A stretch of DNA of 60,000 nt from Adiantum capillus-veneris (GCA_014529385.2 CM043967.1:11486001-11546000); one strand, 5' to 3'; numbered from the stretch's first letter, positions 34,795 through 46,711 are shown. Numbers and translations are program-made. Notes: generated from the letters alone by a model not told the origin.

Positions 34795-35548
34795 AAAGTG
34801 ATTTTCTTCAAGTATGTCTGCACGATTCTTGTAAATTCCCGTTGGTCGGAATCTTCTCAGGATTCCCCTTTCCTCTTCGTGTGCTCTTTCACAGCAAGGA
34901 GACCCCAGCCAATAGTATGTGCGTTGAGATCATAGTTCTCTTCTCTTGTTCACAGTTCCTGCACGCAGTGTGATGGCAGCTGTGGGGTGACAGGATGGAG
35001 GGAGGGTCAGGCCTTCCGTTGAATTCTAGTTCTAGTGGATTAAAATAAAAGTGGAGCTAGGTATGTCCTCACATTTCAGGAAATGGCGAAATAGGAAGGA
35101 TCACATGAAGATGCTTTGTATCACATAACAAAGGGAAAGGCGCATGAGGCAAGGAGCAGCAAAAGCTCAGCGAAGGGGTGCAGTCGCATCCTCACCATCG
35201 TCAGCACCTCCGTCTTCTTCGTCATTGCCTGCGCCTCCTCCCGCCATCCCTCATCTGCGAGTATACTGCGTGCAGGGAGTGCGAGAGAGGGGGCCCCTTT
35301 CCAGTCAACAGACTGTTCTTTTTTAATTCAAACAATTGAATATTTCGTCATCGTGGGGACACAGGCCGAATGGTCAGCTCATAGTGTAGAGTATACTTTT
35401 CCATCACCTGTGTTCGAACACTGCGTAGAAGTCTTTGAAAACTGCAGCAGGAAGGGGAGGAGCAAAAGGATCTTGTGAGATTTGGTGGATTATAATATCA
35501 GATCAACGAGTATGTGCCAATGAGTACAATCTCTTTACTTTTCATTTG
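34795..35548. other. About 750-bp unassigned insert in element A protease-RT region
   Basis: Element B runs continuously from the RT start to the protease over the corresponding region (47,850-48,050). In A the text diverges after AAAATCGAGTAAAGAAAGTG and resumes at TCAAAGTCGCTTTCTCAGC. The insert has a short Ser/Pro/Ala-rich frame (35,144-35,326, plus) and a GAATTC-rich patch. No terminal repeats or target duplication were recognised. It may be a captured host fragment or a decayed transposon. Confidence 0.55.
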
Positions 35549-36100
35549 TCAAAGTCGCTTTCTCAGCTCGATAGTTAACCACGGCGATGTTCTTGTGGTA
35601 CCAAGGGATTTCGAGGAGGACGTCACAACCTCCCAAGGGCATTACATAGAAGTCCTCGTGCCCTAAACACCCGTGACATTGCAAACGAGGTTTGCTAATC
35701 ATTGGTGTAATGGCAACATCCTGTCCGGGTGTCGCTAGAACTGCCTCCGCGTGTCTGGCGTAATTCCAAGTCGAGCCGCCAATTCCAGTGAAAAGAAGTT
35801 GGCCTTGGCTCCTCCATCAAAGAAAATGAGGGCTTCTTCATCTTTCACTTTGCTCCAAGAGCGGCAAAGTTTGGTATTTCATTTATCTGATTCGTGTCTG
35901 GCCCATGCAATGTGGTATCAGTTCTGCTTTCATCTACCTTTTCTGCCACGTTCCTCTGCTGTTCTAGAACTCTTTGGTCTGTCTTCAGTCTGTTCTTGCT
36001 GTGCCTTTTTGGGGCACTTTGCGGAGATGTGTCCAAATTCCCCGCAACCAAAACACTTCCCCTCTTTGAGATAGATAGCCCTTTCTCTAAGAGTTTGTCG
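35549..36100 (-). pseudogene. Element A protease
   Basis: On the minus strand 35,720-35,850 encodes ALIFFDGGAKANFFS, the retropepsin active-site loop, with GG instead of the usual TG or SG after Asp. The flap-side segment follows (GHEDFYVMPLGGCDVLLEIP-like, near 35,600-35,670). Element B has the same FDGGAKANFIS, so the variant belongs to the lineage. Stops and frame changes are present. Confidence 0.7.
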
Positions 36101-36930
36101 GGGACGTGTATCTCTCTTTTCTTTGTCCTGGAAACTCTTTCTCTTTCTACTTTCATTGTGAGAGGTTTGTTGGGTTCTTTGAGTCAAGATTTCATCAGTG
36201 GGGTAAGTCAAATTTCCAAAATGTATCGCAAAACCCCGTTTTGCATGACCTATCAATTCTTGAATATAATTCAACTTTTGTTCCAAGCAGTAGTCTCGGA
36301 TCTTTGTAGGAAGTCCGCAACAAAACCGCTCAAATCTGTTCCTTAAAAGAGACGACCTTAAATGAAGAGGCTGGTAGAAAAGAGTTCCAAAATCTCTTGC
36401 AATAAGCGTCCAAAGAATCTCCCTTGGTCATCCGAAGATGATTCCAAGCGGTTCGTATATCTCGTTCGTACTCCCGAGTAAGCCAAGAAGAAATAAAAAT
36501 CCTTTTGAATTTCAACCATTTAACTGGAGCTTCCTTCCTCAGAAGAAGAGTGGACCACCATGTTCGAGCATTTCCCTTGAAGAAAGGTGTAGCCCTCCTA
36601 ATCTTGGAGTGCTCTGAGCAATACCCTCCAGAGAAAGCTATGTCAAACTGCTGAATGAAGGCCAAATCCCTCGGAGCATCTCGAAACCCAGAAAAGGATT
36701 CAAATTTAATCTACTATCCACCTTCTTGGAATTTTTTTTTTTTCTTGCTCTTGTTGTCGGGAAGTTATATGGGTTGGCTCTGTAGAAGTGCTTCTTGTCA
36801 AGAGTGCTTGTCCATGTCTTTCTGCGAGTACAGGCTCCACTTTTCTGCACTCGTCTGTCTTTTCGGCTTTCCTCCCTACCTGAGAGGAGAAGCAATTGCC
36901 ACATGCCATCTAGAGTAAATCTTATCAATC
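35930..36930 (-). pseudogene. Element A gag
   Basis: 36,330-36,665 is the retrotransposon gag core (FIQQFDIAFSGGYCSEHSK, KGNARTWWSTLLL, LDAYCKRFWNSF). 35,930-36,286 carries the CCHC knuckle CFGCGEFGHISAKC after a basic stretch. The N-terminal part (36,638-36,928) is basic and in another frame. Element B has the same layout, but with a poly-Ser tract that A lacks. Confidence 0.85.
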
Positions 36931-37339
36931 GAGAAATTCTTCAGGTGTTTCGCCAATCTCGGGTCCGTGGAGTACTTAATCAATCTGTTCACACATATGC
37001 CAATCTGCAGTTGACATTGTACTCTGTTCTGGCAAACTTGTCCATCGAAAAAATAATTTGCCTAAATCTTCATTCTTTTCTTTAGTTTCCGCGCCGGATT
37101 TTCAACTTTTCTTTGCTTTCCCATTGAGAGGTGTCATCTCTGTCAGATTCTTCACAAGAACCCATGTGTAATTTGGGATTCTTTATGGCTTTATGCCCTG
37201 TAAGACAGAGCGAAGAAGATGGGAGCGCGCCCCATGCGCGATGTATGAAGGGTGGGAATGGCTAATTGAAGATTCTTTTCCAAAAGCTGTGTGCGCTGCA
37301 AAAAGGATCGGATCCTTTGTAGAAGAAGAATCTTTCTGT

Positions 37340-37351
37340 GCTCTGATACCA
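37340..37351 (-). promoter_or_regulatory. Primer binding site of element A
   Basis: The minus strand reads TGGTATCAGAGC, one base from the LTR end. Confidence 0.9.
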
Positions 37352-37352
37352 C

Positions 37353-37878
37353 TGTAACAAACTTGGACACCTCAAGTCAAGATTCTACGGCGACACAATA
37401 GAGATTCACTTCAGAACATTTCACAAATTTGACACGGCCCGGCGTAGTTTTGTGCCTAGAGGTATTGGCCCCAAAGACTGGTGCCCCTTTCGGTATTTCT
37501 TTTTGTATTAACCTGTGTTCAAAGTACAAGAGAGAGAGTAGGTGCTCACTCTCAGACTCTGCGTCCAGATGCTCTGAGAAGTGAAGCCCTGCCTGCTTAT
37601 AAATAAGTACAAGGGTTGCCAAACAGCAGAGCCCCAAAAGCATTAACTCAAAAGCTTTTAATTTAAAAGCAATAGGCCCAAAAGCTGCCAGCGTATTCAG
37701 CTAGCGCAATCAATGCAAATCTGTACGCTCTGGCATGTCAGCAAGTCAACGCGTTTTGCGGAAATGCCACGTCAAGCGTAATCTGCGGTGGTTTGTACGG
37801 CCTGCATGTCGGCTCATTTTTCGGCAGCCAGCAGGGTGTTTGTCCGGGGGCTTGCTGCCACGTCATCAGTTTGTGACA
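37353..37878 (-). repeat. 5' LTR of element A
   Basis: 526 bp, on the plus strand from TGTAACAAAC to GTTTGTGACA. It contains the LTR block shared with other elements (37,461-37,511) and two copies of GCCACGTCA (37,766 and 37,857), which read TGACGTGGC on the element strand. Confidence 0.9.
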
Positions 37879-37883
37879 CCACC

Positions 37884-38297
37884 AATGATCCATGAATCCA
37901 CATTTGGAAATATATTCAAAATTTGCAGTAAAAAATGGCTACAAGCCTTGGGCTCTGTCAAGGCATAGATGCACATAATGCCTATCATGGCACGGTCAAC
38001 CTCCAATATCACATACATAGCTCTACCTTGAGCCAAAGTGCCATGTGAACGCACAGGCGAAATCCATCGCATACTAACCTAAATGCATACCTCACAATTA
38101 TGAGAATTCAGAGATGGCTTCCAAAAAGTATGAGATCCATGAGGAAGGAGCGTCCCGTAAGGAGTGCTCTCTTTATGCTCTTGTGCTAGTAAAATGTCCA
38201 CATTTTTCATTACATGTCTGTCAAGCTCTTTCTTCGAGAACCTCTTGTGAGAGCCTCTAATACTAGAAGCACGTAGACCATTAGTATTCCATGAAGG
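37884..38297 (-). pseudogene. LINE endonuclease, N-terminal half
   Basis: The minus strand starts with SWNTNGLR, then DILLAQEHKE, RWISPVRSHGTLAQGRAMYV, LEVDRAMIGIMCIYA and NVDSWIIGG. These are the APE-type endonuclease motifs in order. It is continuous with 27,075 once element A is removed, where GDFN completes the motif. Frameshifts occur near 38,080-38,100. Confidence 0.85.
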
Positions 38298-38298
38298 T

Positions 38299-39464
38299 GT
38301 AGCAGGGCTACAGTGTCACGGGCATGGGACAGACAATTAGTTACAGTTGGGTTGGAGTTCACACCGGACGGACTTCCACCTAGGCAGTGACACGTGGCCA
38401 GGATACGGGTGGTAGTCTAGCCGACACGGGACCAGATCACCACCACCACAATTTGGAGATAGACTCAGCTGGACTGGATGTTTTGTGAGTTGTTGGTGGC
38501 TCTTTATGGTTGTATATATTCGTAGTTGTCTCAGATCATTATTATCATCATCTACTTTGTATGGTCGAGTGTCTTGAGTCTGGCGTCTTGAGTTCATGCA
38601 CAACACATCTGCACCATCCCTGTACATTTTGAGCCTCGACACCCCCATTGTACCGTGAGTTCTGGGGTTGGAGCTGAGTGTGCTGCCATGCCAGAGTCTG
38701 TATTGGTTCATTTGAGTTAGTCGAGTCCCGTGTTGTTCAGGTTCTACTGTTGAGTCGTCGTGTTTGCTATGTTATTCATTGTCTACAGTGTTTTCATGCT
38801 GTTGGAATGAGATTTCACGCACATTGCATTGAGGAGCATCCACTGTACAGAGCACGACACATTATCTCTGCTACAGGTGCTCTCATTTTTGGCACACCGA
38901 GATGGTGAGTGGTCTTATGGCGGGCAACCTGTAGTAGCAGGGCTACAGTGTCATGGGCATGGTTCAAACTGTCAATTACAGTTGGGCTGGAGTTCACACT
39001 GGACGGACTTCCACCTGGGCAGTGACAGGTGGCCAGGGTACGGGTGGTAGTCTAGCTGACACGGGACCAAATCACCACCACCACAGTTTGGAGATAGACT
39101 TAGCTGGACTAGATATTTTGTGAGCCGTTGGTGGCTCTTTATGGTTGTATATATGCGTAGTTGTTTCGGATCATTTTTATCATCATCTACTTTGTATGGT
39201 CGAGTGTCTTGAGTCTGGCGTTTGGCGTCTTGAGTTCATGCACAACACTTCTGCACCATCCCTGCACATTTGAGCCTCAACACCCCCATTGTACCGTGAG
39301 TTCTGGGCTTGGAGTTGAGTGTGCTGCTATGCCAGAGTCTGTACTAGAGCCGAGTCCCATGCTATTCAGGATCTACTGTTGAGTCGCTGTGTTTGCTATG
39401 CTATTCATTGTCTACAGTGTTTTCATGTTGTCGGAGTGAGATTTCATGCACATTGCACTGAGGA
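38299..39464. repeat. Pair of about 535-bp direct repeats 98 bp apart
   Basis: 38,299-38,835 and 38,934-39,464 match throughout, both starting GTAGCAGGGCTACAGTGTCA and ending TTGCATTGAGGA or TTGCACTGAGGA. Each contains a TATATAT-box-like site (38,514 and 39,149) and a TCATCATC patch. The arrangement resembles a TRIM element or tandem LINE promoter monomers. No primer site was seen in the 98-bp spacer, so the class stays open. Confidence 0.75.
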
Positions 39465-39479
39465 AGGGATATGTAAATC

Positions 39480-40501
39480 TATTGGGATTAATATCGGGGC
39501 AAACTTGTAGTCACTAGATGTAGAAATCTATACTGTGATCTTCTACCTTGTCCCCGCAGAGAACGACATCACCTCGGCATACCATGACTTTAAAATGGAT
39601 CTAGATCCCAAGAACGAATAGTGGATAGAAGAGCCCCTGTGTCAAAGGCAAAAAAGAGCAGAGGAAAGAAGAAGTACCTTTTCCCATCCAACCACTCCAT
39701 AGCTCCAAAACATTCCCTTGGCTGCCCAGACAAGAGGTCTAAAGGAACGGAAGGAAGCCATTATAGAACCTCTTAGAAAAGGTGATGGTAAATGCAGGTG
39801 AGTATTGACTGCTCCGTCCATACCTCCGAACCTCCAAACGGTAGGAAAAACGAGAGCATGGTGGACTACGTGCTACCTACTAAGGTAGGCGTGGCACCGT
39901 GAGATCTCGAAGAAGGTAAACTCTGAGCTGAAGAGGTGCAGGTTCATCTCCGCTGCTCAGAGCCTTATCCACACCCCACTCGGGGGGACAAAGGTCTAAG
40001 AAGAGACGAGCAGCCAATAGAGGAGTGATGGAAGGAAGGAGAACTATTGGCGAGGAAGCGAGAGGCAGAGGGGGGAGTGAGGGGAGGGGGAAGAAGGGCT
40101 GAAGATGGAGGGGGAGGAGGGGGAGGGAACAAAAGCGGAAGGTACGGAGGGGGAGCCCACCTAGTGAAGAGGCGAACAACTGGGGGAAGAGGGGGAGGCA
40201 GCAAGGGAGCCAGAGAAGGAACAAAGCCTTGAGAGGCAGGAGGAGCCTCTAGCATCTGTATCTCTGAAGGACCTAGGGGAGGCTCTGAAGAGGAGCCAGC
40301 CTGGGGAAGTAACTCTAGATCCGGAGGTGTAAGAACCAACTCTGAAGGCTGTCGAACGGCCCTGCCGGCGAGGAAGAACTCCTCCCATGAAAGATGTGGC
40401 AACGAGGGACAGCCTGCCAGCGAGACTTTGTAGTCGAAGGGCCTACCTGCTGAGCCGAAGCAAATGGGCCATCTTAGTGGGTAGACGGAGAAGAGGCATG
40501 A
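39480..40501 (-). pseudogene. Proline-rich frame, possibly LINE ORF1
   Basis: 39,965-40,540 on the minus strand encodes a Pro/Leu-rich protein (LAGCPSLPHLSWEEFFLAG, then PPP runs), and downstream text (FKVMVCRGDVVLCGDKVED near 39,540-39,600) also reads like protein. It lies 5' of the LINE endonuclease on the same strand, where ORF1 belongs. No RRM or zinc knuckle was identified, so this is inferred from position. Confidence 0.4.
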
Positions 40502-41097
40502 TGTAAGGTGCAACGGAAGTGAATGTTGATCTTTGCTCAAGATGAGTGCTCCGAACTGTGCTCAAGGGTTCCTTTTACTTACGGAAGGGAGAGCCTTCCG
40601 TTCCTTTAGTGAGAGAGTGCAAATGATCACAAAACTAAGTGGTAAACACTGTGAATGAAGGTGCTGAGACTGAGAGATAGAGAGAGAAGAATACGACACC
40701 AGAATGTTGTCAACCCCTCCTCCAAGGGCCCCACTCTCTATGGCGAGAGAGGTTGACTATTGATTGCACAAATCTCTACAATGGTCTAAACGCAATGGTC
40801 TTGCCGACGATGTCGATGACGAGACGGGCTGAAAACTGAAAACGCTAGGGGCTGAAATCTGCAAATCTTGTATTTGTTGAATTCTGATTCTATGTCGGTG
40901 ACGATGGCAATGACGACGACGCGACGACGATGAGCTGAAAACGCAGATGCTTAAATCTGCGAATAGCGGGCTGAATCTGCAAACGCTGGCTGACCTGACC
41001 GTGCGGCGAGGATTTGCTGCGGGAAGGTGAGATCTGTGAGGTTTGGGGGCTGCGGTACGGAATCTAATTGCTAAAATCTGAAAACGCTGAGGCAAAA

Positions 41098-42744
41098 TGA
41101 AACCGGCCCGTAGGGCGGTAGACTTTGACTTTCACCCGAAATTCTTTACTTTAGACTTCAGGACACAAAGGAACTTCACGAATAAGCCTGTGACTGGAAT
41201 TCAACAGTTCAAGACAACCACGGCCTCGCAGCTAGAGCGCTACCAAGCAGACAATGACACCCTGTTGGCCCCAAAGATTGGCGCCCCTTCGGTATTTCTT
41301 TATTCTTATTATACTTGAGAAAAACCTGTAAACTTGTACAAGCTGTCCCACTTTTATCAGGTTGAAATTCCTCTACTCCAACCTGATTTCGGCAACATAA
41401 CCACAATAGAAGTCTCCACGGACAAATTCCCAAGCAAACATTGACTTTCCACGCACTTTAGAGCTCTTTGCAAAACCTGGCGAGAAATTGCAGCTTGCTG
41501 AATTCTCCGTTTTGCGCTCCGATCTGTGTGCTCATCACTTTTCTGGGTAGCCCTCGAGCTCTCGCACCTGTAGGGTCACTTGCCCCTTGAATTAGACGAG
41601 ATTCCTCGCGGGAAATCTCTCTAAATTGTCATGTACAAGCACCCAATGCTTTCCTGAGGCTCCCCTGGCAAATAAACAATCCGAATGCTCACACCTAACC
41701 CTCACCAAGCTGTCCAAACCTGTCCATGGCTGTAATTGCAGGTTTTTGACCCAATTTCGCCAGCATAACGGCGCAAATATCCTTGTAGGTCAAAAGTGCA
41801 TGTCAAGGACACTTTCCCTTGCGGTATGGAAGCTTTCCAGTGAGCTGCAGGTCAATTTCAGCATGCTGTAATTTTCTGTTTTGCCATTGTTAGGCGATTC
41901 CCTGTAGTTTAGGTGCGAAACTCTAAACCTGCAGAAAAACACAGCAGACTGTAATTCTCTGTTTTGGACCGTTTCGAGCGGAGCGCGCGCCTACGCGTGT
42001 CACAGGTGCTCCCGCACGCGATGGGACAGTTCCCCTGTAAATCGGACGAGTTTTCACGCGAGAAAACTCTCCGTTCTTGCATTCCTTCGCGATGGAACTG
42101 TGCGTACTTGAAGGGGATTAGCAATTAGCTAATCCGGTTCCTGTACAGAAGGCTCTTGCCTTGGCAAACGCGCATAAAACCCCCAGAAATGTACATGGTC
42201 ATCTGAGAAGCCCAACTAGAGGGGCATTACCATATGTGCGAAAGGGGGGAGAGAGATGCGCGATAGCAAATCATCGCGCTACATAGAGCAAGGGAGAAGG
42301 CAAGCTTTCCATTAAAGCTGTGATCACCTGCACCCACTACTCACACACATTGTAGCACTTAATGAACAAAATCAACCTCCTCTCTCAATTTGGGCGCCCC
42401 CTCTTCATGCAGATGAATGATCTGGAGCTGCCATGTGTCCCTTATGCCTCTTTTGAGTTAATTTCCTAGTACCCACCAACGTAAGTGTCGCGAGTGGCCT
42501 AAATGACTTTGAATTGAGCCTAGACACCCTTTTATTGCTCGAATTCCATTGCCGATTGGCCCGACCTACTCATGGTGACCTACCCTTCCCGATTGCGGGT
42601 AAAACTCTCAGCCGTCGGCCGTTTTACACTGGCCATACAATGTCCGGCCGTTTGCAACTTCGAAAAGAGGGTCTCAAAAATAAAACAAAAATCATTGGAA
42701 AGAAACCAACAACCCAAGTTAGTAATTGCCACGTCCTCGTGACA
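41098..42744 (-). repeat. Solo LTR inserted in element C LTR
   Basis: TGAAACC to CTCGTGACA, 1,647 bp, flanked by the 5-bp duplication CAAAA (41,093-41,097 and 42,745-42,749). It carries the shared LTR block at 41,264-41,306 and ends with GCCACGTCCTCGTGACA, like the ends of the A and B LTRs. This fixes the orientation as minus. No internal retrotransposon sequence is present, which indicates LTR-LTR recombination. Confidence 0.85.
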
Positions 42745-43333
42745 CAAAAAGTGGTTCTGTCGCCAAGAAACTGCTAACTCTAGGGTTGATTTGCTGTTCT
42801 AAAAACGCTAGGCTTGATGCTTGTATCTGTTGCAAAGATGCTAGGGAATTTGCTATCGCCAGGCTGATCAGCAACTTGCAAAACGCTTGGGTTGTTCTGC
42901 AGTTGACGAAAAAGCTAGGCCTTTCTTGATGGCTGAAAATGCTAGGTTGTCCTGCTGGGGGGTCTTGTTGAGAAGGAGTACTGCGAGACAACTAGGTCTC
43001 TGCTGCCTCTTCTGCCAGAAAGTGCTAGCGCTAGCTTTCTTTTCTAGTCCCTTGCAAAATTGCCGTACCCAGTTTCCCAACAAAGTCACTTATTAATAAT
43101 AAGTGAAAAATGGCTTAAATAGGGAAAATAGATTCTGTGCACTATAAAATGCTCATGATGGCTACTGATTGTAATTTGATGATTATGCTGTGTGCAACTA
43201 GAACATATGCAACTACTCTTTAAGTGCTTGGACATGCACGGCCTGCGAACAGACTCACAAAGGTGCCATAACACTTCCTAAGCTGACCTGAACCCTAGAC
43301 ATTTAGTAGCTGTCCACATGCACATAGAGTTAG

Positions 43334-43945
43334 TGTAACAGACTTGGACACTCCAAGTCAAGAATCTACCGCGATACGACAGGAATTCACTTCAAAACAG
43401 TTCACAATTTGATTCGACACCGGCCCGGCGGAGTTCCGTGCCAAGAGGTATTGGCCCAAAAGATTGGCGCCCCTTTTGGTATTTTTTTTGTATTAAAATC
43501 TGTGCTCAAAGTACAAGGGAGTGGGAGGGTCTCACTCTCAGACTCTGCATCCAGATGCTCTGAGAAGTGGGAGCCCAAACCACACTTATAAAGGTTTACA
43601 AGGGATGCCAAAAGCAGAGCCCCAAAAGCTGCCAATTAAAAGCATTCATCTCTCAAGCCATTGCTTGGTAAATAAAGCAACTCAAAAGTAAAATAATTTT
43701 TCCCAAAAGCTGCTTTTAACTTTGCGTAGAATTTAGCCTTGGTTTGCGTAGGCAAAAAGCGTCCGTATAGCTTCCGTAAAACGCGGGGTTCCGTACAGCC
43801 ATGCCACGTCAGCTTTTTCGGGTTTTGTGCCACGAACTACGGGCTTGCCAGGTCATCATTTCAACGTGCCTGTTTTTCTCGGGACTGTCCATGCCAAAGG
43901 GAGAGTGTGTGTGTATATAGGCTGCCACATCACTGGGTTGTGACA
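43334..43945 (-). repeat. 3' LTR of element B
   Basis: On the plus strand TGTAACAGAC to GGTTGTGACA. It contains the shared LTR block (43,447-43,496) and a GCCACGTCA motif at 43,803. A TGTGTGTGTATATAG patch lies near 43,906. Confidence 0.95.
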
Positions 43946-43958
43946 TACCCCCCTCTTG
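43946..43958 (-). promoter_or_regulatory. Polypurine tract of element B
   Basis: The minus strand reads CAAGAGGGGGGTA immediately before the LTR start TGTCACAACCC. Confidence 0.85.
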
Positions 43959-44556
43959 AAAGCATTGTAATCGCCCTCGATTACGCCTGCAAAACAGACA
44001 GAAGCCATAAACTGTCTTAGCAGACACTGACTGTTAGTACTGACACATTAGGAATACACATCTAGCACATATACCAATCGACAGTCACATCACACGACAT
44101 CACAGGACATCACTTGACATTACAGGGCTTCACATGACAAATCACATTCAAAAGTTCATTGGGATCTTAGAGGATGATTAATCGGCAACGTATTTAGCAA
44201 TCACATCTAGATCCACTCAGGTGCTCATAGATGCCCGATTTACTAATCCTTATTGCAATCACGTCTATCGAGATCTTTCAGACCGAAATGCTGCAGTCAT
44301 TTCGTCTATTAGCTCCTGCACTTAAACAAGTCAATAACAAATCAATATCATATTATCGGGAATTCCATTTCATAAAGTCATTACAGCAGAATACTGTCAG
44401 CTCACATTATCCCTAAAACTCAAAAGTGACATCAGTGACTTTAATATCAAAAATTGAGGCAATTTGTTGACAAAGGAGCGGAGCAATTCTCCTCTTGTGC
44501 ATACCCGTTGCACCATATTCCGCCCAAGCTGAGTTCGGGGTTGCATTTAAAATCGA

Positions 44557-44823
44557 CTATGCTAATCCAAATGCTTCAAGGTAAAGATTCACAATCTGAG
44601 GAGTATCTGCTAGGTCCTCCTCCTCTATCCACTTCGCATCCAATGCGGGATAGTTCTTGAATTTAACCAAGAACCTTCTTATCGCTTTACCCTTTATCTT
44701 TTTGTCTTTATGTGCCAATATCTGTTTTGGAACAAGCATCTCCTCGTTTTCTTCCACTTCGGGTTTCTCATCAGGCTCCCCATCTTCGGGCACATCGCCT
44801 TTAAAAGGCTTCAAGAGACTCAC
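44557..44823 (-). pseudogene. Element B chromodomain (pol C-terminus)
   Basis: SLLKPFKGDVPEDGEP, then KQILAHKDKKIKGK and RRFLVKFKNYPALDAKWIEEE, a chromodomain fold of about 50 residues, ending LYLEAFGLA. In chromoviruses this domain follows the integrase and guides insertion into methylated chromatin. It is in a different frame from the integrase because of an indel near 44,830. Confidence 0.9.
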
Positions 44824-44882
44824 ATGAAAAGCATTGTGAATTCTCCAAGTATCGGGCAGCTTCAGTCTAAAGGAGACATCAT

Positions 44883-45860
44883 TTATCTCTTCAGAAATCT
44901 GGAAAGGTCGGTAGTTCGCATACTAAGCTTTGGTAAAAGCCTCTCCTTTCCCTTTTTCTTTCTCAAGCGTGCCTTCTCAAAATGTAAGAGCACCCAATCG
45001 TTCTCCTTCAATTTCAAACAGCGACGATGGCGATCTGCTGCCTTTTTCTGTCTTTCTTGAGATTTCTGCAAAGCCTCCCTGACCTTGGCAAAAGCTGTAT
45101 CCAAGTCCGGCGTGTACTCGTCGGCTTCAAAAATCTTATCTTTCGTGCTTAGGAAGGGTGGAAGCTTCGTAGCACCTTCAATAATCTCAAATGGTGCCTT
45201 CCCCGTCGAAGAGTGTATCGTGTTATTGTAGGCAAATTCCACCGAAGGTAAATAATTTTCCCATTGAGTCTTTTGATCCGAGATGTAAGACTTCAATAAA
45301 TCTAGTACCACTGAATTAGCAATCTTTGATTGCCCGTTAGTCTGCGGGTGGAACGATGACGAGAACTGCAACCGCGTGCCAATGTTCTCCCAAATAGCCT
45401 TCCAAAACAAACTTGTGAATCAGGGGTCCCTATCGGAGACAATCGTCTTAGGCATGCCATGTAATCTGAAGATATGGGCTACAAACAATCTCGCTAAGTG
45501 ATCCGGCTTGGCTGTTTTTTTTACTGGAATGAAATGAGCTTGCTTGCTAAATCTGTCAAGCTGTGTTCTCGGGAGATCAAAAACGAAATCCATTGCAATA
45601 CTTTTCTAGGGGATGGGTATGGGCAAAGGCTGTAACAATCCGTGTGCTTTATGCCTGTCAAACTTGACCTTCTGGCATACCAAGCAAGTGCGTACAAAAT
45701 CGTCCACGTCCTTCTTGAGTCTCGGCCAAAGGAAGTATCTCTCCACACCTGTCAAGGTGGTAGCAATGCCTCGGTGACCTGTAAAAGGTGGACAGTGGCA
45801 TTCGGTCATAACGGCTGTGTAACGCACAAGATGGTTTTCTTCATCAAGTAGCCATCCCAA
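44883..45860 (-). pseudogene. Element B integrase, catalytic Glu changed
   Basis: 45,606-45,860: HHCC finger (HCPPFTGHRG, CLVCQKVKFDR). Core: [11 protein letters not shown] (first Asp, about 45,590), IVSDRDP (second Asp, about 45,430) and NGQSKIANSVV (about 45,320), where the catalytic Glu of GQSE is Lys. Stops interrupt after PIPIP and after DRDP, and about 25 codons are missing after DLPRTQ. 44,883-45,410 carries FAYNNTIHSSTGKAPFEI and the C-terminal DNA-binding part (WVLLHFEKARLRKKKGKERL). Confidence 0.9.
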
Positions 45861-46711
45861 ATGGAATATCCCGCTACTATCTCCCCATTCCGTATCCGAG
45901 TGAAAATATCTGCAAAATCTGTATCTGTGGCATACTGATCGACCATATCCTCGAAGCTCCTATGATGTATCGTGGAAATAGCCAGAACCAACGACTTCCG
46001 GGACAAAACATCCACCACCAAATTCTTCTGTTCTTGCACATGGACAATCTGGAACGCACAAGATGGTTCTTCCCTCAACGGTTGTGTAACGCACAAGATG
46101 GTTTTCTTCATCAAGTAGCCATCCCAAATGGAATATCCCGCTACTATCTCCCCATTCCGTATCCGAGTAAAAATATCTGCAAAATCTGTATTTGTGGCAT
46201 ACTGATCGACCATATCCTCGAAGCTCCTATGATGTATCGTGGAAATAGCCAGAACCAACGGCTTCCGGGACAAAACATCCACCACCAAATTCTTCTGTTC
46301 TTGCACATGGACAATCTGGAACGCACAAGATGGTTCTTCCCTCAACGGTTGTGTAACGCACAAGATGGTTTTCTTCATCAAGTAGCCATCCCAAATGGAA
46401 TATCTCGCTACTATCTCCCCATTCCGTATCCGAGTAAAAATATCTGCAAAATCTGTATTTGTGGCATACTGATCGACCATATCCTCGAAGCTCCTATGAT
46501 GTATCGTGGAAATAGCCAGAACCAACGGCTTCCGGGACAAAACATCCGCCACCAAATTCTTCTGTCCCTGCACATGGACAATCTGGAAGTGAAATTGTGA
46601 CAAGATGTTCGCCCACCGCATTTGCTTTTCTGATAGTTGCTTCTGTGACAAGAAGTAGCGTAAACTCCTGTGAAGACAGTAAAATCCGCTCTGAGTAGGT
46701 AATGTCGCCAC
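45806..46711 (-). pseudogene. Element B RNase H-integrase linker with an in-frame triplication
   Basis: One open frame of 301 codons contains an 89-residue module three times. Each module starts FQIVHVQ, then KPLVLAISTIHHRSFEDMV, and ends with CVTQPLREEPSCA or its truncated form. Element A has one copy. The DNA unit is 267 bp, a multiple of three, so the frame survived. The first copy belongs to the true linker (QKNLVADVLSRKP is the end of RNase H). Confidence 0.9.

Larger units (their letters stand above)
27081..37878 (-). mobile_element. Chromovirus A (Ty3/Gypsy) inserted in the LINE
   Basis: Order on the minus strand: 5' LTR (37,353-37,878), primer site, gag, protease, RT, RNase H, integrase, chromodomain, truncated 3' LTR (27,081-27,291). 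The flanks are CCACT (27,076-27,080) and CCACC (37,879-37,883), a 5-bp target duplication with one change. Removing A restores the LINE endonuclease reading IIGGDFNNVE. A carries element D in the integrase, a MITE in the RT and an unassigned 750-bp insert in the protease-RT region. It is a close relative of element B. Confidence 0.9.

Noticed and set aside
35021-35040. Cloning-vector-like polylinker (GAATTCTAGTTCTAGTGGAT)
   Set aside because: Only partly resembles a polylinker, and flanking sequence shows no vector; most likely chance.
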